Shown in pieces: positions 24,995 to 34,042 of a stretch of DNA of 64,000 nucleotides. A program made the position numbers and the translations under genes. The notes beneath the pieces are model-generated. The model was not told the origin of the DNA. It made no database searches and saw only the letters and a list, made by a program, of their open reading frames with translations. Each line of letters begins with the position of its first letter. Positions within the stretch are counted from its first letter, which is position 1. The stretch is from assembly GCA_900471605.1 (NCBI GenBank), contig UCEY01000064.1, forward strand, positions 20,664 through 84,663, written 5' to 3'. Source of the stretch: Hyphomicrobiales bacterium. GTDB lineage: Bacteria > Pseudomonadota > Alphaproteobacteria > Rhizobiales > Rhizobiaceae.

Positions 24995-25897
24995 TCATTC
25001 CGCAGCAGCGAGGATCGCATCCACGTCACGTAGCGGTGACACGCCGTAGAGCCGGCTGTATTCGCGGCTGAACTGCGACGGGCTCTGGTAGCCGACCCGG
25101 TGGCCGGCGCTGCCGACATCCAGTCCCTCCAGCAGCATCAGCCGCCGCGCCTCGTGCAGCCGCAGCTTCTTCTGGAACTGCACGGGCGTCATCGCCGTCA
25201 CCGACTTGAAATGATGGTGCAGCGAGGACGGGCTCATTCCGACATGGTCGGCCAGGTCCTCGATCCGCAATGTGCGGTGGAAATTGGCGCGCAGCCAGGC
25301 GACGGCGCGGGCGATGCGGTTGCTGCGGCTTTCGGATGTCGCGATATGCAGAAGCCGCGCGCCGTCCGGGCCGCACAGGACACGATAGAGGATTTCCTCC
25401 TCGATGAGCGGCGCCATCGCCGCAATATCCGATGGCCGGTCGAGGAGGCGAAGCAGACGCGTCGCCGCGTCGAGCAGTTCGGGCGCTGCGACATTCGAGA
25501 CGATGCCGCGCATCGCGTCGGTGTCGGAACCTGGCCGCGGAACCTCGACCCGCTCCAGGAGCGCCGAAAGCCTGTCCGGATCGATGGCGAGCGCGAAACA
25601 CAGATGCGGCATGTCCGGGCTTGCGGCCGTGACGCGCGATGTCACCGGCAATTCGATCGAGGTGAGAAGACAATCGCCGACGCCATAGGCGATCGTCTCG
25701 TCCCCAAGCTTGACGCTCTTGGTGCCTTGCAGAACCAGGCAGATGCAGGGCCGGTAATCCATATAGAGCGGGGCGGTCGGGATCGACCGCCGGCCGAGCA
25801 CCAGGTTTCCGATGGGCGTGAACACCTCCCCGTCCTTCTGAACATGCCGTGCGGCGATCGAGGCAGCCTCGTAGTATGGATTGAAGGGCAGTGTCAT
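24995..25897 (-). CDS. AraC-family transcriptional regulator
   Basis: 300 residues. The N-terminal AraC_N cupin-like ligand domain covers about residues 15-150; the C-terminal pair of helix-turn-helices includes RIEDLADHVGMSPSSLHHHFK and GYQSPSQFSREYSRLYG. It is divergent from the alcohol dehydrogenase at 26087, with 189 bases between starts. AraC_N regulators of this type often control the neighbouring oxidoreductase in response to aldehydes or alcohols, so it probably regulates that gene. Confidence 0.88.
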   Translation of the reverse strand: MTLPFNPYYEAASIAARHVQKDGEVFTPIGNLVLGRRSIPTAPLYMDYRPCICLVLQGTKSVKLGDETIAYGVGDCLLTSIELPVTSRVTAASPDMPHLCFALAIDPDRLSALLERVEVPRPGSDTDAMRGIVSNVAAPELLDAATRLLRLLDRPSDIAAMAPLIEEEILYRVLCGPDGARLLHIATSESRSNRIARAVAWLRANFHRTLRIEDLADHVGMSPSSLHHHFKSVTAMTPVQFQKKLRLHEARRLMLLEGLDVGSAGHRVGYQSPSQFSREYSRLYGVSPLRDVDAILAAAE

Positions 25898-26086
25898 GTT
25901 GCCTCCGGGATCGGCGAGTGAGTATTTTCCCTAAGCCGAATTTAGCCTCCGAGCCAACAGGCTGGCCATCACTTTTGCAGGATCGTGCAAAAAGCTAGGA
26001 GGATCGCTCTAACGCTGTTGCGAGGTCCGCAGGCATAGTCCGCCCGTCCAATCCCTCTCCCAACCCAACAGATGAACGGAGCTTTC

Positions 26087-27133
26087 ATGGCTATTGCAAA
26101 AGGCTATGCCGCAACCGACGCGTCGAAACCGTTGACGCCCTTCACCTTCGAGCGGCGCGAACCGAACGACGACGACGTCGTCATCGCCGTGCAGTATTGC
26201 GGCGTCTGCCACTCGGACATCCACCAGGCCCGCAACGAATGGGGCAATTCGCGCTTTCCGATGGTGCCGGGCCATGAAGTGGCCGGCATCGTCTCGGCCG
26301 TCGGCTCCAAGGTCACCAAGTTCAAAGTCGGCGACCGCGTCGGCGTCGGCTGCTTCGTCAATTCCTGCGTCGGCTGCGCCACCCGCGATCTCGACTACGA
26401 ACATTTCCTGCCGGGCCTCGTCCAGACCTATAACGACGTCGAAGCCGACGGCACGACGCCGACCTATGGCGGTTATTCGGATCAGATCGTCGTCAAGGAA
26501 GGTTATGTCCTCTCCTTCCCGGACAATATTCCGCTCGACGCCGGTGCGCCGCTGCTCTGCGCCGGCATCACGCTCTATTCGCCGCTGCGCCACTGGAAGG
26601 CCGGCCCGGGCATGAAGGTCGCGATCGTCGGCATGGGCGGCCTCGGCCATATGGGCGTCAAGCTCGGCGCGGCCATGGGCGCCGATATCACCGTGCTCAG
26701 CCAGACGCTGTCGAAGAAGGAAGACGGCCTGAAACTCGGCGCCAAGGACTATTATGCGACGAGCGACGCCGAGACCTTCACCAAGCTCGCCGGCACGTTC
26801 GACCTGATCATCTGCACGGTCGGCACGACGATCGACTGGAACGCCTATCTCGGCCTCCTGAAGTTCGACGGTTCGATGGTCCTGGTCGGCGTTCCGGAAC
26901 ATGCGGTTCCGGTCCATGCCTTCTCGGTCATCGGCGGCCGCAAGAGCCTGTCCGGCTCGATGATCGGCTCGATCAAGGAAACCCAGGAAATGCTGGATTT
27001 CTGCGGCGAGCACGGCATCACGTCCGAAATCGAGAAGATCAACATCCAGGATATCAACGAAGCCTACGAGCGCGTCATCAAGAGCGACGTCCGCTATCGC
27101 TTCGTCATCGACATCGCTTCGCTGGCAGCCTGA
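26087..27133 (+). CDS. Zinc-type NADP-dependent alcohol dehydrogenase (YahK/AdhC-like)
   Basis: 348 residues from the ATG at 26087 (ACGGAG upstream). Catalytic zinc ligands lie in YCGVCHSDI and PGHEVAG; the nucleotide-binding GMGGLGHMGVK is near residue 184. Sequence order fits the YahK/cinnamyl-alcohol-dehydrogenase-like group that reduces aldehydes with NADPH. The lobe that normally carries four structural-zinc cysteines reads SCVGCATRDLDYEHF, where two of the four are replaced. A GC-rich hairpin (27148-27167) follows the gene. Confidence 0.88.
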   Translation: MAIAKGYAATDASKPLTPFTFERREPNDDDVVIAVQYCGVCHSDIHQARNEWGNSRFPMVPGHEVAGIVSAVGSKVTKFKVGDRVGVGCFVNSCVGCATRDLDYEHFLPGLVQTYNDVEADGTTPTYGGYSDQIVVKEGYVLSFPDNIPLDAGAPLLCAGITLYSPLRHWKAGPGMKVAIVGMGGLGHMGVKLGAAMGADITVLSQTLSKKEDGLKLGAKDYYATSDAETFTKLAGTFDLIICTVGTTIDWNAYLGLLKFDGSMVLVGVPEHAVPVHAFSVIGGRKSLSGSMIGSIKETQEMLDFCGEHGITSEIEKINIQDINEAYERVIKSDVRYRFVIDIASLAA

Positions 27134-27147
27134 TCTAAAGAACGGAA

Positions 27148-27167
27148 GGGCGGCTCTCGGGCCGCCC
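27148..27167. terminator. GC-rich hairpin between convergent genes
   Basis: GGGCGGC-TCTCGG-GCCGCCC, a perfect 7-bp stem between the alcohol dehydrogenase and the convergent P-loop gene. It lacks a T tract on either side, so termination would be weak or bidirectional. Confidence 0.5.
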
Positions 27168-27181
27168 CCACCCCGCGCGGA

Positions 27182-27832
27182 TTACCGGTCTTCTGCGCCT
27201 GACTTGGCAGAAGTCTGAGAGGAAGCCCGCCGCACCAGCTCATCGACGATATCGGCAAGGGCACGCGGCTCCGCGGCATCGATAATTCGCATGCCGTTTT
27301 CCTGCGCCGCCCTGTACATCTCCGAATTGTCGCGCAGCGAACGCTCGATAAACTTGTCGATTAGGCTGCGTCCGGCCTCCCCGGCTTCCTGATATCCCGC
27401 CTCGGCCCGCATTCTCTCTCGCAGAACATCCGAATCGGCGTGGAGGCAGAGCCCGACAACACGTCCTGAAATGAAAGGCGCGACGAATTCCGGCCGCAGC
27501 GCCGACCCCTCCAGCACGAACCGCCTTCCAGCTGCGATCCCGTCTTCGATCGCCCGCTTGAGGCCCGGCCACATGTTTTCGTGATGCACTCTCAGGAACC
27601 AGTAGATCGTTTCCGGCGAAAGGCGCTCATAATATTCGGCGACCGGTAGCCGAACCTCCGGCCACGGGCGGCCCGGATGCCGCGCAAGGCCGTCGGTCGA
27701 AATCATGGTACAACCGAGCGCTTCCGACAGACGCTTCGCTAGCGTAGTCTTGCCGACATGCGAGCTTCCGGCGATCAATACGCCTGACAGGATCTCCCCC
27801 ACACCGTCTCCCGGGGATTCACGTTCAGGCAA
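27182..27832 (-). CDS. P-loop ATPase/kinase-like protein
   Basis: 216 residues from a TTG that overlaps the hxlR-type gene by 8 bases; a GTG at 27802 is an alternative. Walker A GSSHVGKTT lies near residue 23, followed by a kinase-like layout: STDGLARHP and a lid-type helix with ERMRAEAGYQ. It looks like a small-molecule kinase of the AAA_33 or phosphoglycerate-kinase-like group, but the substrate cannot be told. Probably co-transcribed with the HxlR gene. Confidence 0.65.
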   Translation of the reverse strand: MPERESPGDGVGEILSGVLIAGSSHVGKTTLAKRLSEALGCTMISTDGLARHPGRPWPEVRLPVAEYYERLSPETIYWFLRVHHENMWPGLKRAIEDGIAAGRRFVLEGSALRPEFVAPFISGRVVGLCLHADSDVLRERMRAEAGYQEAGEAGRSLIDKFIERSLRDNSEMYRAAQENGMRIIDAAEPRALADIVDELVRRASSQTSAKSGAEDR

Positions 27833-28235
27833 GTTCGCTCTCGTCGTATTTCACCCGCGCGGCCTTGACCGAAGGATGATTGGCTTCCGCCCATTGGAGC
27901 ACTTTCGAAAGCGGCTCGAACAGCGAGTGACCGAGTTCGGTCATCCGGTATTCGACGCTCGGCGGCTTGGTCGGAAACACTTTCCGGTCGATATACCCGT
28001 CGCGCTGCAGGTCGCGCAGCGTCTGGGTCAGCATCCGCTGGGAAATATCCGGCACCAGCCGGCGAAGCTCCCCGAAGCGGAAGGGCTGACGCGACAAGGC
28101 CTCGAGAAGCAGCGTCGACCATTTGCCCGCGATCCGGTCAAGAACATCCCGGACCGGGCAATTCTCCATGTCCCACCCGGAAATATCGCATTCCTTGGCG
28201 TCGATCACCGGCTTGCGATTTGCATTGCGGATCAT
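27825..28235 (-). CDS. HxlR-family transcriptional regulator
   Basis: 136 residues from the ATG at 28235 (GAGGGAACC upstream; an in-frame start at 28298 also exists). The winged helix shows CPVRDVLDRIAGKWS, with the family's N-terminal Cys, and RFGELRRLVPDISQRMLTQ. HxlR proteins sense electrophiles or redox state. It is divergent from the quinone-reductase-like gene at 28383, the same layout as ytfH/ytfG of E. coli, so it probably represses that gene. Confidence 0.88.
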   Translation of the reverse strand: MIRNANRKPVIDAKECDISGWDMENCPVRDVLDRIAGKWSTLLLEALSRQPFRFGELRRLVPDISQRMLTQTLRDLQRDGYIDRKVFPTKPPSVEYRMTELGHSLFEPLSKVLQWAEANHPSVKAARVKYDESELA

Positions 28236-28382
28236 GATGGTGGTTCCCTCGACGTAACGATCTCCCTCGAAACTGCCTCCTTTACAGATCGAAGTCAATT
28301 CTTATTCTAGCGCTAGTCTCTTTTTGAGACCAAAGATCATTGCCCTGCCGGCACGCCGGCCATTGCTAGGAAAGAAGACCTC

Positions 28383-29267
28383 ATGACCAAACTTCTCGTC
28401 ACCGGCGCCGCCGGCCATCTGGGCCGCGCAGTCCTGCGTCACCTGGCGGAGACATCCAAGGTCGCGTCCGCCGACATCATCGCTGCCAGCCGTGATCCGA
28501 ACAAGCTCACCGACCTCGCGGCCGGCGGTTTCGAAACCCGCGTGGCCGATTTCGACGACGAAGCCGGGCTCGTGAAGGCATTCGCCGGTGTCGATCGCGT
28601 GCTGATCATTTCCACCGACGAACTGGCAACGCCCGGCAAGCGCCTCAGCCAGCACAGGAACGCCGTTTCCGCCGCGGCAAAGGCCGGCGTCAAGCACGTC
28701 ATCTATACGTCCATGCCGAACCCGGACAAGTCGCTCGTCACCTTCGCGCCTGACCATCTTGGTACCGAAGAGGCCATCAAGGCGAGCGGCGTTCCCTACA
28801 CGATCCTGCGCAATTCCTGGTATCACGACAACTATCTGATGGGCATGCCGCACAACCTGCAGGTCGGCAAATGGTACACGTCCGCGGGTACCGGCAAGAT
28901 CACCACGCTCAGCCGCGACGACTGCGCCCGTGCCGCTGCCGCCGCCCTTGCCAATCCGCCGGCCGGCAGCACCACCCTCACCCTCACCGGCCCGGAATCC
29001 CTGACGGCTACGGAAATCGCCGCCCGCGCATCCGCCGCCGCCGGCAAGCCGCTTGAAGTCGTTGACGTCACTGACGAACAGCTGACCCACGGCTTGACCG
29101 GCGCCGGCCTGCCTCCCTTCGTCGTCAATATGCTGGTCTCCGCGGACGCGAATATCCGCGCCGGCAATTTCGAGCAGTTGACGAGCGACTACGAGACGCT
29201 GACCGGCCACAAGCCGCAAACCTTGGCTGCCTATTTCGAGACGCAGAAGGCCGCGCTCGGAGCTTGA
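28383..29267 (+). CDS. NmrA-like NAD(P)H:quinone oxidoreductase (QOR2/YtfG-like)
   Basis: 294 residues. Atypical SDR of the NmrA/QOR2 group: N-terminal VTGAAGHLGRAVL nucleotide-binding loop, central IYTSMP and ILRNSWYHDNY. E. coli YtfG reduces quinones with NADPH. Its pairing with a divergent HxlR gene supports the assignment and suggests induction by quinones or related electrophiles. Confidence 0.82.
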   Translation: MTKLLVTGAAGHLGRAVLRHLAETSKVASADIIAASRDPNKLTDLAAGGFETRVADFDDEAGLVKAFAGVDRVLIISTDELATPGKRLSQHRNAVSAAAKAGVKHVIYTSMPNPDKSLVTFAPDHLGTEEAIKASGVPYTILRNSWYHDNYLMGMPHNLQVGKWYTSAGTGKITTLSRDDCARAAAAALANPPAGSTTLTLTGPESLTATEIAARASAAAGKPLEVVDVTDEQLTHGLTGAGLPPFVVNMLVSADANIRAGNFEQLTSDYETLTGHKPQTLAAYFETQKAALGA

Positions 29268-29304
29268 ACCCCTGCCGATTGCGGGCCGTAAAATTTCGCG
29301 ATAT

Positions 29305-29332
29305 TGAGATGGAGTTGCTCAACTCCATCTCA
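29305..29332. promoter_or_regulatory. Perfect 13-bp palindrome before the racemase gene
   Basis: TGAGATGGAGTTG and CAACTCCATCTCA are perfectly complementary with only CT between them, 13 bases upstream of the start at 29345. With a 2-base centre it is poorly suited to RNA hairpin formation and looks like a dimer-binding operator. Confidence 0.55.
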
Positions 29333-29344
29333 TCGAGAGAAAAA

Positions 29345-30061
29345 ATGCGCAAAATCGGCCTGATCGGCGGAATGAGTTTCGAAAGCACCGCGGTGTATTA
29401 TCGGCTGATCAACGAGATGGTCCGCGACCGCCTCGGCGGTTTCGCCTCGGCCGATCTCCTGCTCCATTCGGTCAACTTCGCCGAAATCGTCGACATGCAG
29501 AAAGCCGGCCGCTGGGATCTGGCGGCCGAGCATCTGGCAGACAGCGCTCGCCGGCTGAAGGCAGCCGGCGCAGAATGCGTGCTGATATGCACCAACACCA
29601 TGCATCTCGTCGCCCCGCCGGTGCAGGCCGCGACCGACATTCCGCTTATCCACATCATCGACGAAACGGCCGAGGCCTTGAAATCGCAAGGCCTGAAGCG
29701 CCCGCTCCTGCTGGCCACGCGCTACACGATGGAGCACGGCTTCTACACCGATCACATGAAGACGCTCGGCATCGACGTCATGGTGCCGGATGCGGACGGC
29801 CGCACCGATATCCATGACATCATCTTCAACGAACTCTGCGCCGGCGCGGTAAACGACACTTCCCGCATCCGTGCCATTGCCATGATCGAAAAGGCCAAGG
29901 CTGCGGGCGCCGACAGCATCATCCTCGGCTGCACGGAAATCTGCCTTCTGCTGGATCCGGCCGGTTTGCCCCTGCCCGGCATCGATTCCACTGCCATTCA
30001 CGCCATGGCGGCAGTCGATTTCGCGCTCGGCCAATCGAAGACAAACCAGGCCGCCGCGTAA
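29345..30061 (+). CDS. Aspartate/glutamate racemase-family protein
   Basis: 238 residues from the ATG at 29345 (GAGAG upstream). Starts KIGLIGGMSFEST; the two catalytic Cys lie in LICTNTMH and ILGCTEICLLL, as in cofactor-independent Asp/Glu racemases. These enzymes interconvert L- and D-acidic amino acids. The gene sits between the quinone reductase and a MarR-GNAT gene on the same strand. Confidence 0.85.
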   Translation: MRKIGLIGGMSFESTAVYYRLINEMVRDRLGGFASADLLLHSVNFAEIVDMQKAGRWDLAAEHLADSARRLKAAGAECVLICTNTMHLVAPPVQAATDIPLIHIIDETAEALKSQGLKRPLLLATRYTMEHGFYTDHMKTLGIDVMVPDADGRTDIHDIIFNELCAGAVNDTSRIRAIAMIEKAKAAGADSIILGCTEICLLLDPAGLPLPGIDSTAIHAMAAVDFALGQSKTNQAAA

Positions 30062-30086
30062 ATTTATTTGACTCAGTCCAATAAAT
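30062..30086. promoter_or_regulatory. Candidate MarR operator
   Basis: ATTTATTTGACT-C-AGTCCAATAAAT: two 12-base arms with one mismatch around a single central base, directly upstream of the MarR-GNAT start at 30121. Size and symmetry fit a MarR-family dimer site, implying autoregulation. Confidence 0.6.
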
Positions 30087-30120
30087 ATCTGACAGAGTCT
30101 CCCTAAAGGAGATTCTGCCG

Positions 30121-31068
30121 ATGACCGATGCTGCTGTTCTCGACGCCGTCCGCGCCTTCAACCGTTTCTACACCAACAAGCTCGGCATTCTCGCCAAGGG
30201 TTATCTCGACACAGATTACACCCTGACCGAGGCGCGGATCCTCTATGAGATGGGCGCCCGCAAACGGGTTTCGGCGACCGAACTCAACCGCGATCTCGGC
30301 CTCGATCCCGCCTATCTCAGCCGGCTGTTGAAGAAGTTCCGCGAGGCGGGCTTCATCGACAGCGAGCCGGATCCCGACGACAAACGCAGCCAGATCCTGA
30401 TTGTCACCGACAAGGGGCAGGCGGAATACGAAACGCTCGGCGAACGCTCCCGCCGGCAGATCGCCAGCGACCTCAGGGAAGTGGATATGCTTGGCCGCGA
30501 AAGGCTGATCGGGTCCATGCAGGCGATCCGCACCATTCTCGATCCGCAATCGGCCGTGCCTTCTCCGCCGGTCGTCATCCGTCCGCACAGGATCGGCGAC
30601 ATGGGCTGGCTGATCGAAGCCCAGGCGGTCGCCTATACGCGCGAATACGGCTGGAACGACAAATTCGAAGGCATGGTCGCCGACGTCGCCGGCAAGTTCA
30701 TCGCCAACTTCAACCCCGAACGCGAACGCTGCTGGATCGCCGAACGCGACGGAAAGCGGGTCGGCTCGGTGGTCGTGGCGGATGGCGGCGGCGGCACCGC
30801 CAAGCTGCGGCTGCTCTACCTCGATCCGGCCGCCCGCGGCCTGGGTCTCGGTCGCACGCTCGTCGAACAATGCATCAAGTTCTCGACATTAGCCGGCTAC
30901 AGGAAGCTGTCGCTTTGGACCAATGATTGCCTGAGCGCCGCGATCCGCATTTACGAGACGGCCGGTTTCAGGCTGGTCTCGGAGGAAAAGCACAACCTGT
31001 TCGGGCCGGAATGCGTCGGCCAGACATGGGAACTGGCGCTCTGCGAAGCAAAGCTTTCCTCGGGCTAA
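30121..31068 (+). CDS. Bifunctional MarR-type regulator / GNAT acetyltransferase
   Basis: 315 residues with AAGGAG upstream. Residues 1-145 are a MarR winged helix (DYTLTEARILYEM, SATELNRDLGLDPAYLSRLLKKF, and the wing DPDDKRSQIL). Residues 160-310 are a GNAT domain with the acetyl-CoA loop YLDPAARGLGLGRTLVE. This fusion is a known family in rhizobia and other proteobacteria; the acetylated substrate is unknown. Its stop overlaps that of convergent pdxJ by 4 bases. Confidence 0.9.
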   Translation: MTDAAVLDAVRAFNRFYTNKLGILAKGYLDTDYTLTEARILYEMGARKRVSATELNRDLGLDPAYLSRLLKKFREAGFIDSEPDPDDKRSQILIVTDKGQAEYETLGERSRRQIASDLREVDMLGRERLIGSMQAIRTILDPQSAVPSPPVVIRPHRIGDMGWLIEAQAVAYTREYGWNDKFEGMVADVAGKFIANFNPERERCWIAERDGKRVGSVVVADGGGGTAKLRLLYLDPAARGLGLGRTLVEQCIKFSTLAGYRKLSLWTNDCLSAAIRIYETAGFRLVSEEKHNLFGPECVGQTWELALCEAKLSSG

Positions 31069-31817
31069 ACCGTCTGGCCGCAGGCGCGGCGGAAGCGGCG
31101 CACGGTTTCCGCCATGCCGTATTCCAGCGCATCCGCCGTCAGGCCATGCCCGATCGAGACTTCGGCAAGCCCCGGGATGCGCTTCACCAGCGCTGGCAGG
31201 TTGGCGACAGTCAGGTCGTGGCCGGCATTGACGTCCAGCCCTTCGGCAAGCGCCGCATCCGCCGTCCGCCCCAGCCTGTCCAGAAGCTCGGAACCATGCT
31301 CCGGATTGTCAAAACAGCCGCCATAGGGACCTGTATAAAGCTCGATGCGGTCGGCGCCTGTCGCCCTTGCCAGCTTCACCGCCTCGACATCGCCATCGCC
31401 ATCGGCAAACAGCGACACCCGCATGCCGCCCTTCTTGAGCCGCGCCACGATCGGCTTCAGCATCTCGCCCGTGGCGCGGAAATCGAAACCGTGGTCCGAG
31501 GTCGCCTGGGTCGGATCGTCCGGCACCAGCGTCACCTGCTCCGGCTGGGCCGCCTCGCAGAGCGCCAGAAATTCCTCGCTCGGATAACCTTCGATGTTGA
31601 ACTCGGCATCCGGAAATTCGTCGTCGATCAACGCCCGGATCACCGGCAGGTCGGAGAAGCGGATATGCCGCTGGTCGGGGCGCGGATGCACGGTCAGACC
31701 CGCCGCGCCCGCCTGAAGCGCGATGCGCCCCAGCCCCTCGACGCTCGGCCACGGAAGATCGCGGCGGTTGCGCAGCATGGCGATGGCATTGATGTTCACG
31801 GAAAGCTTGGTCGGCAT
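31065..31817 (-). CDS. pdxJ: Pyridoxine 5'-phosphate synthase
   Basis: 250 residues. Condenses 1-deoxy-D-xylulose 5-phosphate with 3-amino-2-oxopropyl phosphate in the DXP-dependent vitamin B6 pathway. Typical blocks: LSVNINAIAMLRN at the N-terminus, TVHPRPDQRHI, LVPDDP, FADGDGD, LYTGPYGG and NAGHDL. It shows the full family length. No other pdx gene is in the window. Confidence 0.96.
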   Translation of the reverse strand: MPTKLSVNINAIAMLRNRRDLPWPSVEGLGRIALQAGAAGLTVHPRPDQRHIRFSDLPVIRALIDDEFPDAEFNIEGYPSEEFLALCEAAQPEQVTLVPDDPTQATSDHGFDFRATGEMLKPIVARLKKGGMRVSLFADGDGDVEAVKLARATGADRIELYTGPYGGCFDNPEHGSELLDRLGRTADAALAEGLDVNAGHDLTVANLPALVKRIPGLAEVSIGHGLTADALEYGMAETVRRFRRACGQTV

Positions 31818-32173
31818 GGCGATATCCGGTCTTTGAGAAGGTGTCCCGCTTTTAGGCCATGCGCTTTCGCAACGCCACCGGGTTTAGGAAAATGCACCTA
31901 TAAAGAGTTTTGATGGACGAGAATTCACGAGGCAACCGGGGCTACCATTTCCTAAAGTTTTAGCTAATCTATATTCAACAGAGTTCGCTGGGCAGGCCAA
32001 AAGGCGGCGGAATACGGTTTGAACGGCGAATTCTGTCATCCAATTCAATCGGGTCCGCATTTTCAGTACCGAGGTTCCATCCGGAGGTTCGACGCGCAAG
32101 TCGCAACCCTTAGATGCATATTTGACCATAACGCCAAACACAGGCGCAAAGGGACTCGATGCGGAGTGATATC
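31818..32173. other. Intergenic stretch without a gene
   Basis: 356 bases between the divergent pdxJ and MerR-type genes. The middle part is moderately AT-rich and probably holds both promoters; I see no ORF with a ribosome site and no strong palindrome. Confidence 0.5.
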
Positions 32174-32848
32174 ATGCAGGTCATGACCGAAAGTGCCTCC
32201 CCGGCAGGGGCGGCCCGGTATTTCGTCTATCTCCCCCAGGTTTCCCTCCCTTTTGAACTCCCGAGCCAGCCCGTAGCGATCGCCGAGATGGCGGATCTTT
32301 TCGGCGTTACCCACCGCACCCTGCATTTCTACGAGGAAAAGGGCCTGATCACCGCCCGCCGTTCCGGCAGCATGCGGGTCTATGACAGGGTTCAGATCCA
32401 CCGCATGGCGGTCATCAATGCCTGCCGCGAAATCGGCATTCCGGTCGCGGTCATCCAGGAACTCATGGAAGAGCTTGCCGACGCGACGTCGGAGGCGGAA
32501 GCCAACGAGATGTTCCACAACATGCTGGCGCGGCGCAAGCGCGAGCTTACCGCCGACATTTCCCACATCCGGCGGCAGATGCAGCAGATCGAAAGCCTGC
32601 TGGTCGCCGAGGAAGAGGACCAGGCGCTCGTCAGCCCGAAACCGATGTCGCTGGTGCTGAGCGATATCGAAAAGCAGTGTCTGGGGCTGATGGCCGAAGG
32701 TTATTCGGCGCCACGGCTTGCCCGCGCGCTCAATCTCGAATTCGAAGACCTGCGCCGGATGGAGGATGACATCATCCGGAAATTCCAGGCCACCAACCGC
32801 TTTCAGGCGGTCGCCAAGGCGATGCTGCTCGGTTTCGTGCCGAACTGA
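32174..32848 (+). CDS. MerR-type regulator with C-terminal LuxR-like helix-turn-helix
   Basis: 224 residues from the ATG at 32174 (GGAG upstream). Residues 35-100 form a MerR winged helix (IAEMADLFGVTHRTLHFYEEKGLI). A coiled-coil dimer helix follows, then a second helix-turn-helix resembling LuxR type: LVLSDIEKQCLGLMAEGYS. No metal-binding cysteines. The double DNA-binding layout is known in rhizobial regulators; targets are unknown. Confidence 0.8.
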   Translation: MQVMTESASPAGAARYFVYLPQVSLPFELPSQPVAIAEMADLFGVTHRTLHFYEEKGLITARRSGSMRVYDRVQIHRMAVINACREIGIPVAVIQELMEELADATSEAEANEMFHNMLARRKRELTADISHIRRQMQQIESLLVAEEEDQALVSPKPMSLVLSDIEKQCLGLMAEGYSAPRLARALNLEFEDLRRMEDDIIRKFQATNRFQAVAKAMLLGFVPN

Positions 32849-32874
32849 CCCGCGCGAACCGCTTCAACGGACGC

Positions 32875-32928
32875 CAATCTTTTAGCGAACGGCAATCTTC
32901 TAGCGAACGCCAAACTTCTAGCGAACGA
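32875..32928. repeat. Three 18-bp tandem repeats over the helicase gene end
   Basis: Units start at 32875, 32893 and 32911, each of form CAA(T/A)CTT(T/C)TAGCGAACG plus one base. Read on the minus strand every unit contains the final codons and a stop of the RecD-like gene, so the gene's 3' end has been triplicated in frame, giving three tandem stop codons. Confidence 0.85.
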
Positions 32929-34042
32929 TGGTCAGCGTCTCGGCAGCGCGGGTGATCGCGGTATAGAGCCAGCGCTCCCGGCTGTCGCGAAACGCCCAGC
33001 TTTCATCGAACAGCACCACATTGTTCCACTGCGACCCTTGAGCCTTGTGCACGGTCAGCGCATAACCGTAGTCGAACTCGTCGTAACGCTTGCGGGTCGA
33101 CCAGGGAATTTCGCCTTCCTGCTCCTCGAACGCCTGCTTCAGAAGCTTGATCTTGGCGGCACCGCGATCCATGTCGTCGTCTTCCGGCCGGATCATCAGG
33201 TTGATGCCGGGCTTCACCGTCTCGCGCGACGAACTCATCACCTGCCAGAGCGAACCGTTGAGCAGGCCCTTGGCCGGATCGTTCCTGAGGCAGACCAGCT
33301 TGTCGCCGGATTGCGGATAGTCGGCCGTGAACCCCTTGAGTTCCCGGAGCCGCTGATTGTAGCGCTTGCGGGTCTTGTTGGTGCCGACCAGGACCTGGTC
33401 CGCCTCCATCACCAGCGGCTGCGTCACCTCGTTGCGGGAGATCACCTTGGCGGTGCCGTAATCGCCATACATGATTTCCTTGCCTTCGCGCACGTTCATC
33501 GCGAGCTGGATGATCGGGTTGTCGCGCGCCTGGCGATGGATGTCCGTCAGCAGGTAATCCGGCTCCTGCTCGGTGAAGAACCCGCCGCCGGAAACCGGCG
33601 GCAGCTGGCCGGGATCGCCGAGCACCAGGATCGGCGTGCCGAAACTCATCAGGTCCTTGCCGAGCGCCTCGTCCACCATCGAGCATTCGTCGATGATAAT
33701 AAGCGCCGCCTTGGCGACCGGGCTCTGGCGGTTGATCGAGAACATCGGCGCGATCGAGGTCTTGCCCGCGTCGTCCTCGACCGCCTCCTCGCCGCGCGGC
33801 CGGTAGATCAGCGAATGGATCGTCTTGGCGTTGCGCGCCCCGCGCGAGCGCAGAACCTGCGCCGCCTTGCCGGTGAAGGCCGCAAACAGCACCTCGCCAT
33901 CGACATTCTCGGCGAAATGTTTGGCAAGCGTGGTCTTGCCGGTGCCCGCATAACCGAACAGCCGAAAGACCTGGCTGCGCCCCTCTTTCAGCCATTGTGA
34001 AACGGCCTTGAGGGCCTCGTCCTGTTGCGGTGCAAATTGCAT
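32918..34042 (-). CDS. RecD-like ATP-dependent DNA helicase
   Basis: 374 residues. Superfamily 1B helicase motifs: Walker A GYAGTGKTTLAK near residue 30, motif II IIIDECSMVD, motif III GDPGQLPPV, and the C-terminal UvrD_C_2 block ALTVHKAQGSQW and LYTAITRA. It is shorter than RecD2 and lacks the N-terminal OB region, matching small RecD/TraA-like helicases common in alphaproteobacteria. Role probably in DNA repair or replication. Confidence 0.9.
   Translation of the reverse strand: MQFAPQQDEALKAVSQWLKEGRSQVFRLFGYAGTGKTTLAKHFAENVDGEVLFAAFTGKAAQVLRSRGARNAKTIHSLIYRPRGEEAVEDDAGKTSIAPMFSINRQSPVAKAALIIIDECSMVDEALGKDLMSFGTPILVLGDPGQLPPVSGGGFFTEQEPDYLLTDIHRQARDNPIIQLAMNVREGKEIMYGDYGTAKVISRNEVTQPLVMEADQVLVGTNKTRKRYNQRLRELKGFTADYPQSGDKLVCLRNDPAKGLLNGSLWQVMSSSRETVKPGINLMIRPEDDDMDRGAAKIKLLKQAFEEQEGEIPWSTRKRYDEFDYGYALTVHKAQGSQWNNVVLFDESWAFRDSRERWLYTAITRAAETLTIVR

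Noticed and set aside
31884..32141. Minus-strand ORF of 85 codons between pdxJ and the MerR gene
   Set aside because: No ribosome site, atypical composition, and it occupies the shared promoter region.
32875..32928. CRISPR-like short array
   Set aside because: The repeats are contiguous 18-bp units without spacers; they are tandem copies of a gene end.
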